Assembly (NCBI GenBank): GCA_002409285.1
Contig: DHUT01000014.1
Span: forward strand, 1 to 28,436
Source of the DNA: Firmicutes bacterium UBA5227
GTDB taxonomy: Bacteria; Bacillota; Clostridia; Tissierellales; Sedimentibacteraceae
Reading direction: 5' to 3'
Length of the DNA: 28,436 bases
Shown here: one piece after another, positions 8,202 through 16,124 of the stretch
Numbering within the stretch: the stretch's first letter is position 1
How the letters are laid out: every line of letters begins with the position of its first letter
Program-made: the position numbers and the translations under genes
The notes under the pieces: model-generated
Seen by the model: the letters and a program-made list of their open reading frames with translations, nothing else
Told to the model about the DNA's origin: nothing
Databases searched by the model: none

Positions 8202-9965
8202 TTAACTTAGGCTGCTGTCAAACTTGGCTTTTATCTTCCATATATTGTTCTCTCTCACAGCATTCCATTTAACATTGTCTTTTTCAATTACCTGTTTGGT
8301 CTCTCCGTCTGTAACTTCTATTTTATAATATACGTCTACCGTTGCCAAATCCTTGTTGCTTTGATCCATTGTATAGCCATATACTTTATAATTTAGCAGC
8401 TTAATGTTTAAAGCTTCCTGCAGCTTTGCATACTCATCAAAATCCTTTTCTCTGTCGCTGACAGGTGTCATAAGGTACATGTAGCTATATCTGTTCTCTA
8501 ACATTCCAGATAAAAACTTATCTGCCCCATCAGCAGGTGATTTTTCCCTGTAATCCAGTTCTCCCTTATCCAACGGATATGTTCCGCTGACTTCAGCTTC
8601 ACTTAGCATAAATGAATATGGGTCATAGGAATTGCTTGGATTCCATATCATGTATTCTGTTATGCCAAGCTCCTTGGCGGCAATTATCTGTGCCCTGACT
8701 TTATCGGGTCCGTATTCTACGCCTGCCCAGTCAAAATCCTGAATCCAGGGTCTTATTACAGGTGGTTTTTCCATGGATGAATTCTTTTCAACAGCTTCCT
8801 CCATGGCTCCCTTTACAACCAGGTATGGCTGTACATTTGGATTCTCCAGACCGTACCAACCGGTAGAATAGTGGCTTGGATATACCATGGGTGCCATATT
8901 GTCAACGTGCTCTCCCATAATAATCCATGTCTGCCCTATATCCTCCGGATAATCGTCCCAGGTTCTGGTGGTAATTCCAAATACATCTGCCCCTATATTT
9001 ACACTGTACGGCTCAAGTTCTTTCCGTGCATACTGCAAAAACTCTGCAATTGCCACATCCTTGTCGCGATCGTTTCGTCCTGGAAATTCGGTAATGGGGT
9101 TATATTTTTTAGCACCGTCAGGAAATCTCACATAATCAAACTGTATTTCATCAAAGCCTAAAAGTGATGCTTCTTTTGCAATAGCCACGTTATAATCCCA
9201 AACATATTTATCGAATGGGTTAATCCACGGAATATTGCCGCTGTTAGGGTCAAGCCACGTTCCACCGGATTTAAGCTGAATAGAGTGCTCCGGACTTTGA
9301 ACGGCAAAATTTTTGTCTTTAAAGGCAACTATTCTTCCTATGGTATAAATATCATAATCCTTTAAAACCTGCAGCATGTTCTTTATATCTTTTATTGGAA
9401 TAGGTGTTTCAGTATTCAGTTTCTGAACAGCTTCAACGTTGCTGTCATAAGTTATGAACCCGTTGTCATCTTTGACATTTATAACAATTCCATTAATTTC
9501 AGTTCCAACGGCAATACCGATAATTTTCTCAAATTTATTTGCATTTTCTGCACTTGCCCAAAGCTGTTTTGCCTTTTCAGCGTCATTTTCGGCCAAAGCT
9601 TTTATATATGCACCGTAGGCATCTATATTTTCTTTGTTAAGAGAACTTCCCGCCGTATATCCTGTGGCATACAGCGCCTTAACCTCAGTGTTTTTCTTTT
9701 CTCTCTCTTCCCCCACGGGAACTAATGGGACATAGAATTCTCCAAGTTCTGTTTTTCTCTGCTTTTCTAATTCTTCTCTTTCGGATTTTTTCTTTTCCAG
9801 CTCCTGAGCAGCCTTTTCTTCTTCTGTCATTTCAGGTTCGGAAGGAATAACATCAACTTCAGTTTGATTCGTTTCCTCCGAGGGTATGGGTGAGTTTGAA
9901 TTAACCTGATCTGCACAGCCTGTTAATACCATTGTCAGTAAAAATATTATTATTGCCTTTTTCAT
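8202..9965 (-). CDS. Lipoprotein, putative glycoside hydrolase (DUF4015-like family)
   Basis: Cell-surface lipoprotein of 587 residues from the ATG at 9965. The longer in-frame ATG at 10085 is rejected: it falls inside the likely -35 element, whereas TAGGAGGAATT precedes 9965 and gives a clean lipoprotein signal (MKK, hydrophobic core, LTGC, lipid Cys17). A charged, coiled-coil-like linker (about 45-75) leads to a barrel-like domain (about 95-480) with VKALYATGYTAG, GIVINVKDDNG, DEIQFDYVRFPDG and YMIWNPSNSYDPYSF, as in the family annotated putative glycoside hydrolase. A C-terminal domain of about 105 residues looks like an NTF2-like fold and may bind a ligand or cell wall. Acidic residues in DEIQFDYVRFPDG are candidate catalytic residues. 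No activity is established from the sequence. Confidence 0.85.
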   Translation of the reverse strand: MKKAIIIFLLTMVLTGCADQVNSNSPIPSEETNQTEVDVIPSEPEMTEEEKAAQELEKKKSEREELEKQRKTELGEFYVPLVPVGEEREKKNTEVKALYATGYTAGSSLNKENIDAYGAYIKALAENDAEKAKQLWASAENANKFEKIIGIAVGTEINGIVINVKDDNGFITYDSNVEAVQKLNTETPIPIKDIKNMLQVLKDYDIYTIGRIVAFKDKNFAVQSPEHSIQLKSGGTWLDPNSGNIPWINPFDKYVWDYNVAIAKEASLLGFDEIQFDYVRFPDGAKKYNPITEFPGRNDRDKDVAIAEFLQYARKELEPYSVNIGADVFGITTRTWDDYPEDIGQTWIIMGEHVDNMAPMVYPSHYSTGWYGLENPNVQPYLVVKGAMEEAVEKNSSMEKPPVIRPWIQDFDWAGVEYGPDKVRAQIIAAKELGITEYMIWNPSNSYDPYSFMLSEAEVSGTYPLDKGELDYREKSPADGADKFLSGMLENRYSYMYLMTPVSDREKDFDEYAKLQEALNIKLLNYKVYGYTMDQSNKDLATVDVYYKIEVTDGETKQVIEKDNVKWNAVRENNIWKIKAKFDSSLS

Positions 9966-10060
9966 AATTCCTCCTAAATGCTTTATGTAGATATAGGTGA
10001 AAACCATACCCATTATTATGTTATTACATCCTTGTAGAAAAATATAACTCATATTGAATG

Positions 10061-10089
10061 ATTTTATCATAAATATACTTTGCAATCAA
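10061..10089 (-). promoter_or_regulatory. Probable sigma-A promoter of the DUF4015-like lipoprotein gene
   Basis: On the minus strand, TTGATT (10084-10089) and TAAAAT (10061-10066) are separated by 17 bases. The predicted start near 10054 leaves a leader of about 90 bases to the ATG at 9965. This supports the shorter start, because the upstream ATG at 10085 lies inside the -35. Confidence 0.5.
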
Positions 10090-10201
10090 CAAATATTGCA
10101 CGATTTTTCAATTTTCGACACATGTAATATTTAACAAAACATGAAATGTAAATATTACTATTCTCGAGCACAATCTTATAACACAAACAAAAAATAACTC
10201 C

Positions 10202-10230
10202 TTGACATTAATGTTCGTAAATTATATAAT
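10202..10230 (+). promoter_or_regulatory. Perfect-consensus sigma-A promoter of purA
   Basis: TTGACA (10202-10207), a 17-base spacer, then TATAAT (10225-10230). All 12 consensus bases match with ideal spacing. Transcription should start near 10237, giving a leader of only about 22 bases that holds the ribosome site and leaves no room for a riboswitch. The promoter also shows that the extended reading frame beginning at 10202 is not the real gene start. Confidence 0.88.
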
Positions 10231-10258
10231 TTTTTTAGCAAACCATAAGGAGGATATT

Positions 10259-11539
10259 ATGCTGACTGCAATAGTAGGTATTAATTGGGGAGATGAAGGT
10301 AAGGGCAGAATGGTAGATTTACTGTCTGCTGATTATGATGTTGTATGCCGATACCAGGGTGGAAACAACGCAGGTCATACAGTTGTCAATGAATCGGGAA
10401 AATTTATACTTAACCTGATTCCATCAGGTATTTTAAGACCTGAAGTTGTAAATGTTATGGGTAACGGTATGGCAATAGACCTGGAACACCTCCACAAGGA
10501 ATTAAATAATTTGAGAGACGCGGGTGTAAAGATAACACCTGATAATTTAAAAATCAGCGATAGAGCGATTATTTGTCTTCCCTATCATGTTAAACAGGAT
10601 ATATTGGAAGAAGAACGTTTAAAAGACTTAAAATTTGGCTCCACAAGGAGAGGCATCGCTCCTGTATATGGTGACAAATATTTGAAAAAGAGCATAAGAA
10701 TGGGTGACTTGCTTAATAAGGAATATCTTAAAAAACGTGTTGAGCAGGTTGTTGAGTGGAAGAACCTTGACATTGCAGGAGGGTATAAATCTATAGAATT
10801 TTATGCCGAGGATATGTATAACTGGCTTTTAAAGTATGGCGAAGAAATGGAGGAGTACATTTGTGATGTTGGAATATATCTTAATAACGCGGTAAAGAAC
10901 AATAAACAAATAATGTTTGAAGCTCAGCTCGGAGCATTAAAGGACATAGATTTTGGAATTTATCCTTATACTTCATCTTCTTCCACCATAGCAGCCTATG
11001 CGCCCATAGGTGCCGGTGTGCCGGGATTGAAATTAGACAGGACAATCGGAATCATGAAGGCATATTCTTCATGTGTTGGAGAGGGTCCTTTTACTGCTGA
11101 AATGTTTGGGGAAGAGGCTAAGGCACTCAGGGAAGCAGGCGGTGAATATGGAGCTGCCACAGGTCGGCCCAGAAGAGTTGGACCCTTTGATATTGTCGCA
11201 TCCAGGTACGGTGTACGTGTTCAGGGAGCAACAATGCTTGCCTTGACTAAGCTTGATGTCATGTCATACATGGATAAAATACCTGTTGTCACTGCCTATA
11301 ATATTGACGGTAAAATTACGGAAGAGTTCCCCATGGGCACTGATCTGGATAAGGCAACGCCGGTTATAGAATATGTAGACGGCTGGAAATGTGATATCGG
11401 AAAATGCAGAAAAGAATCTGAACTTCCCAGAGAGGCTTACAATTATATAAAGTATCTTGAAGAAAAGGTGGGCTCCCCTATAAAATATGTATCGGTAGGG
11501 CCTGAAAGAGATGATTATTTAACAATGGGCGAGCTGTAG
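10259..11539 (+). CDS. purA: Adenylosuccinate synthetase
   Basis: Joins IMP and aspartate using GTP to make adenylosuccinate, the first committed step from IMP to AMP. The 426-residue length is normal. The start is the ATG at 10259 behind AAGGAGG. The catalytic loop GINWGDEGKGR includes D12 (catalytic base) and GGNNAGH includes H40 (catalytic acid). The C-terminal half has SSCVGEGPFTAE, ATGRPRRVGPFD and the guanine-binding LTKLD. Two motifs depart from the common bacterial form: N replaces Q in the first loop (usual GxQWGDEGKGK), and GSTRRGIAPVYGDK (127-140) replaces GTTGRGIGPAYEDK. It stands alone with no neighbouring purine genes, and ends at a hairpin. Confidence 0.93.
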   Translation: MLTAIVGINWGDEGKGRMVDLLSADYDVVCRYQGGNNAGHTVVNESGKFILNLIPSGILRPEVVNVMGNGMAIDLEHLHKELNNLRDAGVKITPDNLKISDRAIICLPYHVKQDILEEERLKDLKFGSTRRGIAPVYGDKYLKKSIRMGDLLNKEYLKKRVEQVVEWKNLDIAGGYKSIEFYAEDMYNWLLKYGEEMEEYICDVGIYLNNAVKNNKQIMFEAQLGALKDIDFGIYPYTSSSSTIAAYAPIGAGVPGLKLDRTIGIMKAYSSCVGEGPFTAEMFGEEAKALREAGGEYGAATGRPRRVGPFDIVASRYGVRVQGATMLALTKLDVMSYMDKIPVVTAYNIDGKITEEFPMGTDLDKATPVIEYVDGWKCDIGKCRKESELPREAYNYIKYLEEKVGSPIKYVSVGPERDDYLTMGEL

Positions 11540-11576
11540 ATACAATAGCAATAGCGGAGAACTTGCTGAACAGTTT

Positions 11577-11610
11577 TAAAAAAACAGGTATTATTTACCT
11601 GTTTTTTTTA
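11577..11610. terminator. Bidirectional terminator between purA and the membrane-protein gene
   Basis: The A-run plus CAGGTA (to 11590) pairs with TACCTG plus the T-run (from 11596) around a five-base loop. The flanking A and T runs serve both the plus-strand purA and the convergent minus-strand operon ending at 11616. Confidence 0.8.
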
Positions 11611-11615
11611 CGCCG

Positions 11616-12128
11616 CTAATCCATTGCTCGTCTGTGAATTTTCGGTTTTATGTTTTTTATATAGGCTGTTATGAATATCGTAAATGCATAGTCATATACT
11701 ATGAAAAGCACCTGTCCTGCAAGTATCATCCACCATGTCAGTTTAAGCGGTGTAAAAAGTTTTACAGCAAAGTACATTGCAACAAGTGATGCGTTAAAGT
11801 ATATTAGCTTTACACCATGCAATATATATTTATTGTCTATTTTTATTTCCAGCATATACTTAATTAGGCTGTACAGACCGAAAAAGATTACATACGTAAT
11901 CAATTCGACTTTGTTGAATGTTAAAAAGAAGCCCAGTAAACATGATGCAATATAAAAAACAACTCCGCTTTTTACACCAAATTCTTCTATCACTATCCCT
12001 ATTAGCAATGCGGCAACAGCAAATAATATTATTGTATTTGTTTCTATAACAGATGAAAGAATTATAAATAGCTGGTTTAGTCCCAAAAGTACTCCAAGGT
12101 ATGCAACATCTTTGCTTTTTAGCAGCAT
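11616..12128 (-). CDS. Small polytopic membrane protein, unknown function
   Basis: I do not recognise this family with confidence. From the ATG at 12128 the product is 170 residues, with about six hydrophobic segments (roughly 10-27, 30-48, 52-70, 75-92, 105-125, 130-155) and a basic C-terminal tail (KNIKPKIHRR). The general look resembles small S-component-like or DUF2232-like membrane proteins. The start at 12128 is chosen because GGGAGGAG lies about ten bases ahead; the upstream in-frame ATG at 12152 has no ribosome site. It overlaps the end of the J-domain gene by 10 bases, so it is the third, translationally coupled gene of that operon. Confidence 0.7.
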   Translation of the reverse strand: MLLKSKDVAYLGVLLGLNQLFIILSSVIETNTIILFAVAALLIGIVIEEFGVKSGVVFYIASCLLGFFLTFNKVELITYVIFFGLYSLIKYMLEIKIDNKYILHGVKLIYFNASLVAMYFAVKLFTPLKLTWWMILAGQVLFIVYDYAFTIFITAYIKNIKPKIHRRAMD

Positions 12129-12724
12129 GGAATCAGGTCTCCTCCCAGACATTCACACAAACAGTCAGCACAAATAAGATTGGTGCAGCAATCTGCACTT
12201 GAGCTGCTATTTCCGTAATTGTATGTTCTTTGTGTATAGTTATTTTGCATATTCATTACCTGATTTAGAAAATTTCTGTATTCGTAGTTTCCCGGATCAA
12301 TCCTCACAGCATTTTGAACATATTGAACTCCCTGAGCGATAGAACCCATATTTACCAGGCAAACACCCATTAAATAGTTCCATTCGGCATTTCTTACAGA
12401 CACACTGTTCAACATTCTTATGGCTTCCTGAAATCTGCCGGACTGAACCTGCTGTCTTACACCGGAAAGGTTCCCGGAACCATTTCCGTATGAACCCGCA
12501 CCGCCTCCACTGTTTTGATACGAATATGAGCCGGATGAATTGCCATTCATAATTTCATCATATGCCCACTGAATTTCCTTGAATTTTTCTTCTGCCAAAT
12601 CCTGCAGGGGGTTATTTTCATTCATGTCAGGGTGATATTTTTTTGCCAGCTTTCTGTATGCACTTTTCACCTCATCCTTTGAAGCACCTCTTTGCAAGCC
12701 TAACACTTCATATGGGTCTTTCAT
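12119..12724 (-). CDS. J-domain protein with TPR-like region and Cys-rich tail
   Basis: A DnaJ-type co-chaperone that should stimulate an Hsp70 partner, but not a true DnaJ: it lacks the zinc-finger and client-binding domains. The 201-residue protein has a J domain (about 2-62) with HPD at 31-33. A Gly/Ser/Tyr/Asn-rich linker (about 60-88) follows, then a helical TPR-like region (about 88-165) with QSGRFQEAIRMLNS and LMGVCLVNMGSIAQGVQYVQNAVRIDPGN. The last 23 residues hold eight cysteines (179, 180, 185, 188, 190, 192, 200, 201), suggesting metal binding or lipidation/membrane association. It overlaps the upstream gene by 17 bases and the downstream gene by 10 bases. Confidence 0.85.
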   Translation of the reverse strand: MKDPYEVLGLQRGASKDEVKSAYRKLAKKYHPDMNENNPLQDLAEEKFKEIQWAYDEIMNGNSSGSYSYQNSGGGAGSYGNGSGNLSGVRQQVQSGRFQEAIRMLNSVSVRNAEWNYLMGVCLVNMGSIAQGVQYVQNAVRIDPGNYEYRNFLNQVMNMQNNYTQRTYNYGNSSSSADCCTNLICADCLCECLGGDLIPCC

Positions 12725-13544
12725 TCTTTTTCTCCTTTTTGTCCTTTTTGTCCAGTTTACTTATTAATCCAGAGTATATTATATTATCAATTGTCCCCTT
12801 GTCCTGCACTAATGGCAGCTTTTCTATTTCATCGCTTAAAAAAGCAAGATTGAGTGTTATCAAATCTTTTGCATATTGATTTTTGTCATCAACCTTTAAA
12901 AGGTTGAAAGGATTGTAAGAATTATTTTCTTCGTCCTTTTTCATATCATCGTATGCGTCGATGTAATAGATAAATTTGCCAAGGTAAAAGCCTGTTTTCC
13001 TTATGCTTTTTTCCCACTCATCATTTTTATACAGAAATATTTCTTCCATCAGATGCCCGAATTCATTTGAAACAGCATCTACATCTTTAGTTCCGCTTTT
13101 TTCAAGAACAGATATATTATTAAGCCTTTCTTTAATTATTGCAGTCTTTTCTGGCATGCTTTTGCCGGATTTATTAAATTCCCCTGTGAGCAGCTTCATT
13201 GCCGCAAGAGACTTATAATCCTTATCATCTTGCCAGTTATCAAGCATATTGAAGTAAGAAAGTATGATGTTTATTGATGCAGCATATTCCGTTATTTCGT
13301 TTTGTAATATAAGCTGTTTTTTGCCCGGATGCACTATGCACCTTTCATTATAAACTTTGTTCTCCGGCTCATAGAGCGAGCTTAAAAGCAATATGAGAAA
13401 AGTCATATCATAATTCAGGGTCATTCTTGACACATTGCCGTACCTGGACTTAAGGCACTTACACAAGCCACAGTAGTATCCCTTATAGCTGTAATATTCT
13501 TTAAATTTAAGTTCCATTTTATTTATCGTTACGTAACCGAACAT
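12708..13544 (-). CDS. DUF5685-like protein, unknown function
   Basis: 278 residues, mostly helical by composition, resembling the clostridial DUF5685 family from its N terminus MFGYV and the YYCGLCKCLKSRYG block. Cysteines 25, 28 and 30, together with C69 and H72 (RCIVHPG), could form a metal site. Two aspartate clusters are visible: DNWQDDKD (102-109) and DAYDD (196-200) inside LGKFIYYIDAYDDMKKD. The C terminus is strongly basic/acidic (KKDKKEKKN). It is the first gene of a three-gene overlapping operon with the J-domain protein, which suggests a client or partner of that chaperone. The start codon has only a poor ribosome site. No signal peptide, so probably cytoplasmic. The function is not known to me. 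Confidence 0.75.
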   Translation of the reverse strand: MFGYVTINKMELKFKEYYSYKGYYCGLCKCLKSRYGNVSRMTLNYDMTFLILLLSSLYEPENKVYNERCIVHPGKKQLILQNEITEYAASINIILSYFNMLDNWQDDKDYKSLAAMKLLTGEFNKSGKSMPEKTAIIKERLNNISVLEKSGTKDVDAVSNEFGHLMEEIFLYKNDEWEKSIRKTGFYLGKFIYYIDAYDDMKKDEENNSYNPFNLLKVDDKNQYAKDLITLNLAFLSDEIEKLPLVQDKGTIDNIIYSGLISKLDKKDKKEKKNERPI

Positions 13545-13569
13545 ATTTATTTATACCATACTCATTTCT

Positions 13570-13597
13570 ATTATAATTTCCTATATTATTGTACCAA
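13570..13597 (-). promoter_or_regulatory. Possible sigma-A promoter of the DUF5685-J-protein operon
   Basis: On the minus strand, TTGGTA (13592-13597) and TATAAT (13570-13575) are 16 bases apart, predicting a start near 13563 and a leader of only about 19 bases without a clear Shine-Dalgarno sequence. An alternative pair, TTGATT (13611-13616) and TACAAT (13588-13593), is 17 bases apart and overlaps it. Confidence 0.45.
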
Positions 13598-13689
13598 CTA
13601 ATTATTATTTAATCAATACAATATTCAGTATATGCCTCTTAGATTAAAATTAGCTTTAATTCTGATTAATAATAATTAAGTTGTCCGCC

Positions 13690-15423
13690 TTATTCCGTCA
13701 AAGGGAATCTGACAGTTATTTTGGTTCCTTCATGTTCCGTGCTTTTAAGTCGGATTGTTCCATCGTATAATTCTGCTATATGCTTGACAATTGACAGACC
13801 AAGACCTGTTCCTCCTATTTCCCCTATTCCTTTGAAACGGCTTTTATCAACTCTGTAAAATCGTTCAAATATCCTTTCCTGTTGTTCTTCCGGAATTCCC
13901 ACACCTGTGTCGTTTACTACTACGTAAATATAATTGGAATCTTTTTTAACTATAACGTACACTGTTCCGCCATTTTTATTATACTTTATTGCATTGTCAA
14001 CAAGATTATATAGCAGTTCATTCATATAATTTTCATTGGCGTTAAAAAATATATTTTCTGCCTCCAAATATATTTTTACATTTAAGCTGTCTGCCTTTGA
14101 CTGAAGAAGAGATACCACATTACCTGCTGATTCCTTTAAGTTAACAGGTTTTTTATCTTCTGAACCTATTTTTTCCTCAATTTTTGAAAGCCTCATAATA
14201 TCTTCTATTAAAGAGATAAGCCTAAGCCCTTCGTCATTAATCATTCCGCAATATTTTCTGATGCTGTTCAAATCAGTTATAAGCCCCTCTTTAATCATCT
14301 CTGCGAAACCTATCATAGTTGTAAGCGGTGTTTTTAATTCATGAGATACATTTGCAGAAAATTCACTTCTCATAATTTCTGCATTCCTTTGTATTGTTAC
14401 ATCTTCTATTAATACTAACAGCCCCGCAGCTGACAGTTGATTATGCTCCATCACAGGACTGAAATAATATCTGAAATGATTATTCTTTACATCCATATCA
14501 TAAGTTAAATGCTTGTTTTCATTTATTGCAATATCAATTCTGTTAAGAATTTCTGCATTTCTTGTAAGCTCCAGTACATTCTTGTTCTTTTCTAAATCAA
14601 ACTTTTTGTTACCGATCATTCGCTTCCCACTGATATTTATAGAAAGAATATTCTTATCGCTGTTAATTAGTATAAATCCTTCTTTCATATCTTCAGTAAT
14701 AGTCCCTATGGTATCTCTTTCGTATTTTAGCTCATCAATATATTCGTTGATTTTAACCTTCTGCTCAAATATCTTATTAGAAAGAGGTTTTAATTCATCA
14801 TAAATCTTTATATCTGAAACCCTGCTCCCTTTTAGGATTTCATCAAGAGTTTTGTTCAACTGATTAACAGGCTTCATTATTTTTTTTATAAAAGAATTTG
14901 CTGCAATATATACTATTATGAACAACATAATCAAAAATGGAATTAGTATAGGAATTATTCTTATGAATACGGAATTGATGCTGCTTATTTCTCTTGCTGC
15001 CCTAAGAATTTCATTATCATTAATTTTAATAGCATAATAATACATATCTGATTCCGTAGTATTTGAATATCTGATATATTCTCCGCTTCCGTTCTTAAAT
15101 GCCTGTGAAACTTCGGGTCTGTCCAGGTGATTTTCAAGTCTTTCGTCCTGTTCCCAATTGTCATATTTAACATTCCCATTAATATCAATAAGGGTAAAAC
15201 GTATGCTGTAATCTGCCGCACTTATAATTTCATTTACTGTTGCATTGATTATATTTTCGTTCTCCCAGTTTTCGGGAACTGCCTCCAGCCGAAGTATAGT
15301 TTTTAACTCATTTTTAGCATTGGTAACATAAAAGCTATGATAAATCAACGTTGTAATTGCACATGACAAGATAACAGCACCTAAAGAAATAAGCATTATA
15401 ATGAAAAATAATCTTTTTTTCAC
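13690..15423 (-). CDS. phoR: Phosphate-sensing histidine kinase PhoR
   Basis: Membrane sensor kinase of the PhoR type, 577 residues. Transmembrane helices lie at about 5-28 and 153-175, flanking an extracytoplasmic sensor of about 125 residues. A HAMP-like linker (about 176-230) and a PAS-like domain (about 237-345) follow. The HisKA motif FSANVSHELKTPL holds the phosphorylated H361. The ATPase domain has the N box (ELLYNLVDNAIKYN), G1 (DTGVGIPEEQQERIFERFYR) and GGTGLGLSIVKH. The start is GTG at 15423, eight bases after AGGAGG; the upstream phoP stop overlaps that ribosome site. As the last gene of pstSCAB-phoU-phoP-phoR it should autophosphorylate and act on the adjacent PhoP. Confidence 0.93.
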   Translation of the reverse strand: MKKRLFFIIMLISLGAVILSCAITTLIYHSFYVTNAKNELKTILRLEAVPENWENENIINATVNEIISAADYSIRFTLIDINGNVKYDNWEQDERLENHLDRPEVSQAFKNGSGEYIRYSNTTESDMYYYAIKINDNEILRAAREISSINSVFIRIIPILIPFLIMLFIIVYIAANSFIKKIMKPVNQLNKTLDEILKGSRVSDIKIYDELKPLSNKIFEQKVKINEYIDELKYERDTIGTITEDMKEGFILINSDKNILSINISGKRMIGNKKFDLEKNKNVLELTRNAEILNRIDIAINENKHLTYDMDVKNNHFRYYFSPVMEHNQLSAAGLLVLIEDVTIQRNAEIMRSEFSANVSHELKTPLTTMIGFAEMIKEGLITDLNSIRKYCGMINDEGLRLISLIEDIMRLSKIEEKIGSEDKKPVNLKESAGNVVSLLQSKADSLNVKIYLEAENIFFNANENYMNELLYNLVDNAIKYNKNGGTVYVIVKKDSNYIYVVVNDTGVGIPEEQQERIFERFYRVDKSRFKGIGEIGGTGLGLSIVKHIAELYDGTIRLKSTEHEGTKITVRFPLTE

Positions 15424-15435
15424 TCTAAGTTCCTC

Positions 15436-16122
15436 CTAAGGCTCCTGAAATTTATATCCGGCACTGCGCACGGTCGCCACATAATCATGGCAACCGGCGG
15501 CATCAAGCTTCTGTCTGATAGTTTTTATATGCATGTCGACCGTCCTCGTTTCTCCTTCATAGTCATAGCCCCAGACCTCAGATAATATTTTATCTCTGGA
15601 TAAAACAATATCCTTGTTAAGCATTAAGTAATGCAGAAGCTCAAACTCCTTGTAGGTTAAATTCACAGGATTGTCGGTGTAAAAAACAGTTCTTTTATTG
15701 TAGTCTAACACAAGTCCGCCATATTTCATAACATCATTTTCAGATGTACCCTTTTCTGAACGTCTTAGAACCGCTTTAACCCTTGCAATAAGCTCCATGA
15801 CTCCAAAGGGCTTGGTTATATAATCATCTGCACCGGATTCAAGACCTTTTACCTTATCTAACTCCATGGACTTTGCTGTAAGTATAATTACAGGAATACG
15901 GCAATAATTTGAATCCTTTTTTAATTCTTTCAAGATTGTAATTCCATCTGTTTTGGGAAGCATTAAATCAAGGAGAATTAAATCCGGAATTTTATTTTTA
16001 AGCTGAGCATAAAGGCCTCCACTTTCTTCAAAGCCTGCTACTTCAAAATCTGCGGTGCTTAGCGCCAGTGTAATCAGTTCACGTATTCCCTCATCGTCTT
16101 CAACACAATATATGAGCCTCAT
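15436..16122 (-). CDS. phoP: Phosphate response regulator PhoP (PhoB type)
   Basis: OmpR-family regulator of 228 residues from the ATG at 16122. The longer frame to 16173 is rejected because GTAGGAGAT immediately precedes 16122 and the protein then begins at the normal receiver-domain start MRLIYCVEDDEG. The receiver domain has the acidic pair D9/D10, phospho-acceptor D52 (LLDLMLP), the conserved T in ILTAKS and K in ITKPF. The winged-helix DNA-binding domain (about 130-228) includes LTYKEFELLHYLMLN and the recognition-helix region ETRTVDMHIKTIRQKL. It starts two bases after the phoU stop. Expected to bind the Pho box upstream of pstS. Confidence 0.94.
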   Translation of the reverse strand: MRLIYCVEDDEGIRELITLALSTADFEVAGFEESGGLYAQLKNKIPDLILLDLMLPKTDGITILKELKKDSNYCRIPVIILTAKSMELDKVKGLESGADDYITKPFGVMELIARVKAVLRRSEKGTSENDVMKYGGLVLDYNKRTVFYTDNPVNLTYKEFELLHYLMLNKDIVLSRDKILSEVWGYDYEGETRTVDMHIKTIRQKLDAAGCHDYVATVRSAGYKFQEP

Positions 16123-16124
16123 TT

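Noticed and set aside
9966..10085. N-terminal extension of the DUF4015-like lipoprotein to 10085
   Set aside because: It would place the lipoprotein signal internally, has no ribosome site, and overlaps the predicted promoter.
10231..10258. Purine riboswitch ahead of purA
   Set aside because: The predicted leader is about 22 bases, far too short for a riboswitch aptamer.
13620..13689. Hairpin after phoR
   Set aside because: Only a five-base A/T stem (AATTA-GCTT-TAATT) could be found; not enough to call a terminator.
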